18,948 nucleotides of DNA from positions 43,846 to 62,793 of the forward strand of contig DCIR01000021.1 in assembly GCA_002317155.1 (NCBI GenBank). The letters are read 5' to 3'. This stretch comes from Lachnospiraceae bacterium UBA1721 (GTDB lineage Bacteria; Bacillota; Clostridia; Lachnospirales; Lachnospiraceae). The first letter of the stretch is position 1, and every line of letters starts with the position of its first letter. Below, piece after piece: positions 9,065 through 15,434 of this stretch. The notes beneath the pieces are model-generated. The model was not told the origin of the DNA. It searched no databases and saw nothing but the letters and a program-made list of their open reading frames with translations. The translations under genes were made by a program, and so were the position numbers.

Positions 9065-9132
9065 TCTTTTATCATAATATTTACTACAACAATTACGCAG
9101 CCTATCATCACCGGCTGATTCTGTTGAAGCTA

Positions 9133-11544
9133 TTACTTGCAAACAATGTTTACAATCTTACCGGGAACATAGATTTCTTTTACGATTGTTCCGGTAATCT
9201 TTTCAGCAGCAGCTTCCTTAGCCTGTGCAATGATTGCATCCTTATCTCCATCCTTGGGAGCCTGAATGGTTGCACGAAGCTTACCGTTAACCTGTACAGC
9301 GATAGTAATTGTAGCCTCTACACACTTTTCCTCGCTGAATTCAGGCCATGCTGCCTGATAGAGGCGGCCTTCAAATCCGTTACCCTGCCAAAGTTCCTCT
9401 GTAATATGAGGTGCTACAGGATTAAGGAGCTTAAGAAGTGTAGCATACTCAGCCTTATTAACACTGCCCTTCTTATAGAAATCATTAATAAGTGACATCA
9501 TTGCTGCAATTGCAGTGTTGTACTTAAGTGATTCAAAGTCTGTGCTAACCTTCTTAATAGTCTGATGCATCTTAGCTTCGAGATCTGCGCTGTACTCATC
9601 ACCGTCAACAATAATCTCATTAAGCTTCCAAACTCTGTCAAGGAATCTGCGGCAACCCTTAACACCGTCTTCACTCCATGAAGCAGCCTGGTCAAATGCA
9701 CCGATGAACATCTCATAAGTTCTGAGGGTATCAGCACCGTACTCCTGAACGATATCATCAGGATTTACAACATTACCGCGAGACTTAGACATCTTTTCAC
9801 CGTTCTCGCCGAGGATCATGCCGTGACTGGTTCTCTTTGCATAAGGCTCCTTTGTAGGAACAACGCCCTGATCATAAAGGAAACGATGCCAGAATCTAGA
9901 GTAAAGCAGATGAAGTGTTGTATGCTCCATACCACCATTATACCAGTCAACAGGAAGCCAGTAGTTAAGTGCCTCCTTGCTTGCAAGTGCCTTATCATTG
10001 GTAGGATCGGTATATCTGAGGAAATACCATGAAGATCCTGCCCACTGAGGCATTGTATCGGTCTCTCTCTTAGCAGGGCCACCACAGCAAGGGCAGGGAA
10101 TATTTACCCAGCTATCCATAGCTGCAAGAGGGCTCTCTCCGTTATCGGTAGGCATGTAGCTGTCAACCTCAGGAAGCTGAAGAGGAAGCTCTTCCTCCTT
10201 AAGCGGAACATATCCGCACTTCTCACAGTGAATAATCGGAATAGGCTCACCCCAATATCTCTGACGTGAGAATACCCAGTCTCTGAGCTTGAAGTTGGTC
10301 TTTGCATGACCAATTCCCTTTGACTCAAGGAACTCAATCATCTTTGCCTTAGCATCCGCTACTGAAAGTCCATTGAGGAACTCTGAATTAACAAGAGTAC
10401 CGGTAGCAACATCAGTATATACCTGTTCTTCTACGGGTACAGGGCTTCCCGCAACAACCTCGATGATAGGAAGATTGAATTTCTTTGCAAAATCCCAGTC
10501 TCTCTCATCATGTGCGGGAACTGCCATGATAGCACCTGTTCCATAGCTCATAAGAACGTAGTCAGAAATCCAGATAGGAATCTCTTTACCGGTTACAGGA
10601 TTTGTAGCGGTAATGCCCTTAAGCTCAACACCGGTCTTATCCTTAGCAAGCTCAGAACGCTCGAAATCAGACTTTTTAGAAGCCTCCTCACGATAAGCAA
10701 TAACCTCGTCCCAGTTACTGATTTCTGACTGATACTTGTCAATGTAAGGATGCTCGGGGCTCATTACCATGTAGGTAGCTCCGAAAAGTGTATCGCATCT
10801 GGTTGTGTATACGGTAATGGTATCTTCCTTACCGGTAAGTGAGAAGTTAACCTCAGCACCCTGGCTCTTACCGATCCAGTTCTTCTGCTGGGTAGCAATT
10901 CTCTCTACATAATCAACTCCGTCAAGACCCTCAATAAGCTTATCAGCATACTCGGTAATCTTGAGCATCCACTGGCTCTTTACCTTGCGGACTACTTCAC
11001 TTCCGCAACGCTCACATACACCGTTTACAACCTCTTCGTTTGCAAGGCCGACCTTACAAGAGGTACACCAGTTGATAGGCATCTCAGACTTATATGCGAG
11101 ACCGGCATTGAAAAGCTTAAGGAAAATCCACTGAGTCCAGTGATAATATCCGGGATCAGTAGTATTAATCTCTCTGTCCCAGTCAAATGAATAACCAAGT
11201 GAGTGAAGCTGATTCTTAAAACGACCAACGTTATTCTTGGTTACAATCTTAGGATGAATCTTGTTCTTAATAGCATAGTTTTCGGTAGGAAGACCAAATG
11301 CATCCCATCCCATGGGATAAAGAACATTGTATCCCTGCATGCGGCGCTTTCTTGCAACAATATCAAGTGCGGTGTAAGGTCTGGGATGACCTACATGCAG
11401 ACCCTGTCCTGAAGGATATGGGAATTCAACAAGGGCATAATACTTAGGCTTTGAAAAATCGCTTGAAGTAGCGAATGCCTTTTCATCGTCCCAAATCTGC
11501 TGCCACTTGGGTTCAACTTCATGATGATTGTAATACTTTTCCAT
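9133..11544 (-). CDS. leuS: Leucyl-tRNA synthetase
   Basis: Charges tRNA-Leu with leucine in the cytoplasm. The 803 residues match the usual bacterial length. Class I signatures are both present: HVGH (50-53, the HIGH motif, after FPYPSGQGL) and KMSKS (584-588). Paired CxxC motifs lie in CTSCKVG/CERCG (roughly 160-183) and in CEKCG/CPCCGG in the central part. An editing (CP1) domain is marked by TNPVTGKEIPIW and by GTGAIMAVPAHDERD. The C-terminal part ends with the VNGKLR region of the tRNA-binding domain. AAGGAG sits 6 bases before the ATG. The gene has its own promoter and terminator, so it looks monocistronic. No frameshift or missing motif was noticed. Confidence 0.98.
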   Translation of the reverse strand: MEKYYNHHEVEPKWQQIWDDEKAFATSSDFSKPKYYALVEFPYPSGQGLHVGHPRPYTALDIVARKRRMQGYNVLYPMGWDAFGLPTENYAIKNKIHPKIVTKNNVGRFKNQLHSLGYSFDWDREINTTDPGYYHWTQWIFLKLFNAGLAYKSEMPINWCTSCKVGLANEEVVNGVCERCGSEVVRKVKSQWMLKITEYADKLIEGLDGVDYVERIATQQKNWIGKSQGAEVNFSLTGKEDTITVYTTRCDTLFGATYMVMSPEHPYIDKYQSEISNWDEVIAYREEASKKSDFERSELAKDKTGVELKGITATNPVTGKEIPIWISDYVLMSYGTGAIMAVPAHDERDWDFAKKFNLPIIEVVAGSPVPVEEQVYTDVATGTLVNSEFLNGLSVADAKAKMIEFLESKGIGHAKTNFKLRDWVFSRQRYWGEPIPIIHCEKCGYVPLKEEELPLQLPEVDSYMPTDNGESPLAAMDSWVNIPCPCCGGPAKRETDTMPQWAGSSWYFLRYTDPTNDKALASKEALNYWLPVDWYNGGMEHTTLHLLYSRFWHRFLYDQGVVPTKEPYAKRTSHGMILGENGEKMSKSRGNVVNPDDIVQEYGADTLRTYEMFIGAFDQAASWSEDGVKGCRRFLDRVWKLNEIIVDGDEYSADLEAKMHQTIKKVSTDFESLKYNTAIAAMMSLINDFYKKGSVNKAEYATLLKLLNPVAPHITEELWQGNGFEGRLYQAAWPEFSEEKCVEATITIAVQVNGKLRATIQAPKDGDKDAIIAQAKEAAAEKITGTIVKEIYVPGKIVNIVCK

Positions 11545-11658
11545 TTTGTGCTCCTTATAGTACTGTCGTCAGACAGAATTGATAATCTTACGAATAACAC
11601 GCCTAAAAACTGTATAAATTCCAAAAAATCTATATCCAACATTTCTGGACGTATTAAC
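11545..11658 (-). promoter_or_regulatory. leuS leader: ribosome binding site and small hairpin, no T-box
   Basis: About 114 bases lie between the predicted start point and the leuS ATG. They contain AAGGAG (11551-11556) and a CTGTC-TGAC-GACAG hairpin (11563-11576) just upstream of it. The conserved T-box sequence (AGGGTGGNACCGCG type) and a terminator stem are absent, and the leader is too short for a usual T-box of 200-300 bases. Confidence 0.5.
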
Positions 11659-11664
11659 CGTAAT

Positions 11665-11693
11665 ATTATACAAGTTTTTTCTTATTATCACAA
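11665..11693 (-). promoter_or_regulatory. leuS promoter
   Basis: On the minus strand TTGTGA (11688-11693) and a consensus TATAAT (11665-11670) are separated by exactly 17 bases. The start point would be near 11658. Confidence 0.75.
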
Positions 11694-11700
11694 GTTATAA

Positions 11701-11740
11701 GTGACAAAGTTAAATTTTTTATTTATATTTATGCTATATT
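11701..11740 (+). promoter_or_regulatory. Candidate plus-strand promoter(s) for the nuclease-like gene
   Basis: GTGACA (11701-11706) and TATATT (11724-11729) are 17 bases apart, each matching 5 of 6 consensus bases. A few bases on, TGCTATATT (11732-11740) is a possible extended -10 box. Either start would be divergent from leuS and would give a leader of about 285-295 bases before the nuclease-like gene, running through the T-rich repeats. Confidence 0.45.
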
Positions 11741-11757
11741 AATTTCACTTTTCTTAT

Positions 11758-11842
11758 CTTATTGTACTTTTATCTTGCTGTTCTTTTTATTTTTCTGTAC
11801 TTTTTATTTTCTGTACTTTTTATCTTACTGGGCTTTTTTTAT
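11758..11842 (+). repeat. T-rich tandem repeat, five units of 16-19 bp
   Basis: Five degenerate copies of a unit close to TTTCTGTACTTTTTAT: 11758-11773, 11774-11790, 11791-11807, 11808-11823 and 11824-11842. The third and fourth are nearly identical. They lie between the leuS promoter region and the nuclease-like gene. On the plus strand each unit ends in a run of T. Confidence 0.75.
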
Positions 11843-12018
11843 GTCTGTTATTGCCGCTCATAATATTTCTTACATTAACTTTCACTAGTATTATCTCCGT
11901 CTCTAATCCTATTTTGCATCCTCGCTTTTACTTTCAATTACTTACATAGCATTCTTGCATTTTCTCTACAGCTATTACGCCTAATACTAATTTCCTTTTT
12001 TCACAAATTAAATAATAT
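11843..12018. other. AT-rich gap with no recognised feature
   Basis: The stretch between the T-rich repeats and the start of the nuclease-like gene is C/T-rich on the plus strand. I see no ORF, RNA gene, convincing promoter or hairpin. Two TTGCAT boxes (in ATTTTGCATCC and TTCTTGCATTT) lack a -10 box at a suitable distance. Confidence 0.4.
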
Positions 12019-12023
12019 GGAGG
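12019..12023 (+). promoter_or_regulatory. Ribosome binding site that sets the start of the nuclease-like gene
   Basis: GGAGG lies 5 bases before the ATG at 12029. The earlier in-frame ATG at 12017 overlaps this site and has no site of its own, so 12029 is the likelier start. Confidence 0.75.
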
Positions 12024-12028
12024 TATCT

Positions 12029-12817
12029 ATGTATCCTAATCAAACAGACCTATATGATATCGAAAAAGAAATTCTCGATATAAAAAAACAAATAACTCAA
12101 CTTCCCGAAGGCAGATTATTATGTGAAGCTAACGGAAAATATGCCAAACATTACCGCTTTATTCATAACAAAGATACGAATCAAGAAATCAAAGAAATAA
12201 TCCCATCCAAGCAGTTGAACTTGGCTAAGAATCTCGCCCTAAAACAATATCTCAGCTACCGACTTGAAGATTTAGATTACATATATACATTGCTGTCAAA
12301 ATATATCGCACGCTTTTCAAAGCACAATTTTAAGGCCGAAAAATATCTTCAAAAAAGACACATTCATAACCTAATAATATCATCTCTCTATGGCGATGAT
12401 TTCAATAAACATCTCTCTACTGTCAATGCTGATTACAATTTACAGCCACACAAAGAATCATTAAAATTCAAAAGCATCTCCGGTAACATGTTGCGCTCAA
12501 AATCCGAACTACTAATAGATCAAGCCTTATTCCACAATAACTTCCTCTATCAATACGAATGTCCGATAACACTTAATTCTATCACTCTTCATCCAGACTT
12601 CAGCATAATCAGACAGTCTGACAGCAAGCTGATTATATGGGAGCATTTCGGTATGATGGACAATCAATCTTATGCTCAAAACGCAATGCAAAAATTAAAT
12701 ATATACATTCAGAATGGATTCATCCCCAACATTAACCTAATCACAACATACGAAACATCAAACAGTCCTCTCGACAACCGTCAAATAGATTTATCTTTGC
12801 GAATGCTTCAAAGTTAA
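12029..12817 (+). CDS. Orphan PD-(D/E)XK nuclease-like protein
   Basis: A 262-residue soluble protein with no signal or membrane segment. The N-terminal half (to about 120) is charged and helical-looking (IEKEILDIKKQI) without a motif I recognise. The C-terminal half looks like a restriction-endonuclease-like fold: SKSELLIDQAL with Glu160, a short strand, LHPDFSI with Asp190, and LIIWEHFGMMD with Glu205. This gives an E...PD...E-x pattern, but His206 and Phe207 stand where the usual (D/E)xK lysine would be. Lachnospiraceae genomes carry hypothetical proteins with the same WEHFGMMD block, from memory only. Activity and target are unknown. The gene is plus-strand among minus-strand neighbours, is more A-rich than leuS, and is flanked by repeats on both sides, which suggests horizontal acquisition. 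It could instead be a catalytically dead DNA- or RNA-binding relative. Confidence 0.8.
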   Translation: MYPNQTDLYDIEKEILDIKKQITQLPEGRLLCEANGKYAKHYRFIHNKDTNQEIKEIIPSKQLNLAKNLALKQYLSYRLEDLDYIYTLLSKYIARFSKHNFKAEKYLQKRHIHNLIISSLYGDDFNKHLSTVNADYNLQPHKESLKFKSISGNMLRSKSELLIDQALFHNNFLYQYECPITLNSITLHPDFSIIRQSDSKLIIWEHFGMMDNQSYAQNAMQKLNIYIQNGFIPNINLITTYETSNSPLDNRQIDLSLRMLQS

Positions 12818-12863
12818 TTTATAAAATGCCATCATTTGGGTGTTTTCAAGAATTATTACGCTA

Positions 12864-13088
12864 TTTCAGCCAAACATACCTTAACTTTGGCTGAATATTC
12901 ATGTATTCGCCTAGAATCCTCCAATTATTTATTCATTTTGGCTGAAAAGATGCAAAATATCATCGTTTCAGCCAAAGAATATAAAAAAATGGCTGAAATA
13001 TACTCGAATCATAAATATATACCCAGATTACCTCTCGATATATTCTCCATTGGGTACAAAATGTGTTTTCGCATATATTTCAGCCAAA
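12864..13088. repeat. Cluster of six TTTCAGCCAAA elements forming three hairpins
   Basis: The 11-mer TTTCAGCCAAA or its reverse complement occurs six times in 225 bases: direct at 12864, inverted at 12886 (10 of 11 bases), inverted at 12937, direct at 12966, inverted at 12990 (TGGCTGAAA core), direct at 13078. Adjacent copies pair as three hairpins. H1 spans 12865-12895 (10 bp, 11-base loop). H2 spans 12937-12976 (11 bp plus an inner GATG/CATC stem). H3 spans 12990-13086 (13 bp perfect, TGGCTGAAATATA, around 71 bases that contain TACCCA/TGGGTA). Arms are conserved but loops are not. The cluster fills the space between the nuclease-like gene and the end of the convergent SulP gene. I find no matching pair elsewhere in the window. 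Confidence 0.9.
12983..13086 (-). terminator. Possible terminator of the SulP gene built from the last repeat pair
   Basis: On the minus strand the 13 bp stem of the last two elements (13074-13086 with 12990-13002) is followed at once by seven T residues (12983-12989). It begins 11 bases after the SulP stop codon. The 71-base loop is long for an intrinsic terminator, though an inner TACCCA/TGGGTA stem (13020-13025, 13051-13056) would shorten it. Confidence 0.45.
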
Positions 13089-13096
13089 AATACTTA

Positions 13097-15331
13097 TCAC
13101 ATCCTGTGATGTTTAGCTTCCCACTCTATAATTCTCTTATACTCTTCCGGATGAGTCTCTCTCATATGCTTAGCCAGTTTAAGACGATGCTCATGAAGCA
13201 GATTCTCCGCACGAGGATTTATCAGTTCAAGCTTAGCCTCTATCTCTGCGCGACGTTTTTCAATCCGCTTCTGTATAAAGCTCTTATCATCCTTAGACAT
13301 ATCATCCTTATTTAGTATCTGTATCTCTAAATAATCAAGCAGCTCATCTTCATCAAAAAGGCCAACTCGTCCAAACGATGTATGTCCCTCAGCTTCTTCG
13401 ATTGCATGCTCATCCATCTGAGCTTTGTTCTTTCCGCTTTCCTTTAGAAGCTGATCCGCTATTTCTGAAGCCAGCGCTTCCATTATGCTCTCCGCATCAT
13501 GTCCAAATGCCCATTCAAACTCTGCAAGTCTTTCTCCGGATTCCACGAAGTTACTAGTTTCATCACGACCGATTATTTTGCCGTCTTCACTCACAAGAGG
13601 ATATGGCCTCTCGACCTCAGCATCTCTAAGAGCCAGTGAAATAGTACGTCTCACCGATCCTTCTCTTATCAGTTCTCCCGCGCCATACTTACGAAGCAGA
13701 TCATTTACTTGTCCACCGTGCTCTGTGATGTATAACTTAATCCCTCTGTTTTTAAGATTCTTATGCAGACTCAATAATCTGTCCGCGGCTGTAATATCAA
13801 TATTGCCGATTCCCCTCGCATCAACTATAACCCGCTTTATGCCACCGTTTCCTGCGTTATCATCAGCATTATTTGCTACATTTTTTGCCACGCTTCTAGT
13901 TGCATTTTTAGCATCGTTATCCACCGCGCTTTCTATATCATTTACAAATGTATTAATATTAGCAAAAAACAGATTACCACCAAATCTGTATATTACAGTC
14001 TCAGCGATAGGTTTAGCATTCTTATTTCTCTTAAGATTATAAAAATCATTTCCATGTCCGGGGATCTGTCCCAGGAACGCTCTCGGTGGAACGACTGCCT
14101 TCATAATAACAGCGAAGAATGATAGCACCATTCCGATTACAACACCGTAAATCGTGCCAAGTGCAAGTACACCAAGCATCGCCATTATAAATATAAAGAA
14201 TTCCCTATGATCTACCTTCCATAATCTCTTAGCCTGCTTAAAATCCAGTATTCCGATAAGCGCACAGACTACTACTCCCGTCATAACAGGAGTGGGTAAA
14301 TATTTAAGCAGCGGTGTTCCAAACAACAAAAGTACCAGTATCGACAGTCCGGAAGAAATAGACATCCAATGACTTTTGGCACCAAAACCATCCGCCAATC
14401 CCGATCTGGATACGCTTCCGTTAATCGGGCATATTCCGACAGCCGCACCGGCAACATTCATTGCACTGTATGCCAGCATTTCTCTTCCACTGTTTACTTT
14501 GTAATTATATTTTTGCGCATAAGAATTAGTAGCAAGCAAGGTCTGTGCCATTATAACAAGCGCAATCATCAATGACTCAACAACTATCTCCTGCGGATTT
14601 TCAAGAATTATCTTAAAATTTGGAATAACCGGTTTGGGCAACCCTGCCGCTGCATCAGGCAGCATCACTACGCCATAATCTTTAAGTGGCAAAAAGGCAG
14701 ACAAAAGACCGCCAATAACCATCACTACTACGGACATCGGAACTTTTGGTATCAGATATTTGCATACCTGTATAATAACAATCGTTCCAATGCCAAGTAA
14801 TATCGGCACCGGCTTGTATACGTCCCACTGCATCACAATATTTCTAACCAGTGAAAAAACGCTTCCTGTTCCGGCACTTCCGCCAAGCACCTTGGGCAGA
14901 ATCATCATGATAATGGTTAATCCTACACCTGTTATAAATCCACCCATTACCGGATTGGAGATATAGTTTACTATCCTTCCGGCTCTCAAAAAGAAGAAAA
15001 CAACAAACCATCCCGCAACCAGCAAAGATATAACCGGTACAAGTTCCATGGCTTTCTCGCTTCCGGCTTCAATACCTAATGAAGCCAGTAACGCACCAAC
15101 CATTGCGGCAGGCATAGCATCCACACCCACTACAAACTGTCTGGATGATGAGACAAACGCATATACAATTATCGGAAGAAGTGATCCGTATAATCCATAT
15201 ACCGGAGGAAGTCCGGCTACCTGCGCATACCCCATCGAAATAGGTATCGATACGAGGGCCACTATAATCCCACTCAATATATCTTTGCCTATATTATTTA
15301 TCGGAAACTGATTTTTGAAATATTCTCTCAT
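13097..15331 (-). CDS. SulP-family anion transporter with STAS domain and long C-terminal tail
   Basis: A 744-residue inner-membrane transporter of the SulP/SLC26 family, which carries sulfate, bicarbonate or other anions; substrate not decidable here. Residues about 15-415 form the transport domain, with the family block PPVYGLYGSLLP (42-53), SNPVMGGF (125-132) and PINGSVSRSG (302-311). A cytoplasmic STAS domain follows (about 440-570: RVIVDARGIGNIDITAADRLL), interrupted by an N/A/D-rich insertion at about 471-497. A further roughly 170 charged residues (575-744) follow, with FDEDELLDYLEIQIL and a K/E/R-rich helical end; this tail is unusual, as most bacterial SulP proteins are about 550-600 residues. 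GGAGG stands 3 bases before the ATG. The alpha-galactosidase gene lies 94 bases upstream on the same strand with no terminator between, so co-transcription is possible. Confidence 0.93.
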   Translation of the reverse strand: MREYFKNQFPINNIGKDILSGIIVALVSIPISMGYAQVAGLPPVYGLYGSLLPIIVYAFVSSSRQFVVGVDAMPAAMVGALLASLGIEAGSEKAMELVPVISLLVAGWFVVFFFLRAGRIVNYISNPVMGGFITGVGLTIIMMILPKVLGGSAGTGSVFSLVRNIVMQWDVYKPVPILLGIGTIVIIQVCKYLIPKVPMSVVVMVIGGLLSAFLPLKDYGVVMLPDAAAGLPKPVIPNFKIILENPQEIVVESLMIALVIMAQTLLATNSYAQKYNYKVNSGREMLAYSAMNVAGAAVGICPINGSVSRSGLADGFGAKSHWMSISSGLSILVLLLFGTPLLKYLPTPVMTGVVVCALIGILDFKQAKRLWKVDHREFFIFIMAMLGVLALGTIYGVVIGMVLSFFAVIMKAVVPPRAFLGQIPGHGNDFYNLKRNKNAKPIAETVIYRFGGNLFFANINTFVNDIESAVDNDAKNATRSVAKNVANNADDNAGNGGIKRVIVDARGIGNIDITAADRLLSLHKNLKNRGIKLYITEHGGQVNDLLRKYGAGELIREGSVRRTISLALRDAEVERPYPLVSEDGKIIGRDETSNFVESGERLAEFEWAFGHDAESIMEALASEIADQLLKESGKNKAQMDEHAIEEAEGHTSFGRVGLFDEDELLDYLEIQILNKDDMSKDDKSFIQKRIEKRRAEIEAKLELINPRAENLLHEHRLKLAKHMRETHPEEYKRIIEWEAKHHRM

Positions 15332-15349
15332 AGACCTCCATTAATTATT

Positions 15350-15434
15350 CATAAACATCTATCAATTCACTAAAGACATCCATAAGTACTCTATAAAATG
15401 TCCATCAAATCTTTATAAACCTTCATCAAAACTG
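15350..15434. repeat. Degenerate tandem repeat, 21 bp x 4, between galactosidase and SulP genes
   Basis: Four imperfect copies of about 21-22 bases lie at 15350-15370, 15371-15391, 15392-15413 and 15414-15434. On the minus strand they share a TTGATG-n-TTTATA pattern. They fill most of the 94-base gap, and the first copy in transcription order includes the stop codon of the galactosidase gene. The TTTATA elements could act as weak -10 boxes for the SulP gene, but no good promoter pair stands out. Confidence 0.55.

Noticed and set aside
11545..11700. T-box riboswitch for leuS
   Set aside because: I looked on the minus strand for the conserved T-box core and terminator/antiterminator stems and found neither; the leader is too short.
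12864..13088. CRISPR array
   Set aside because: The repeat is only 11 bases, alternates in orientation, and spacing varies from about 11 to 80 bases. No cas gene is present.
12836..13315. Plus-strand 159-codon ORF over the hairpin cluster
   Set aside because: It begins with TTG and has no ribosome binding site, covers the inverted repeats, and overlaps the well-supported end of the SulP gene by over 200 bases. Its recurring SAK and LAE peptides are just the repeat arms translated.
13485..14042. Plus-strand 185-codon ORF
   Set aside because: It is antisense to the STAS part and tail of the SulP gene, whose protein matches a known family; the antisense product is low-complexity Ser/Leu-rich.
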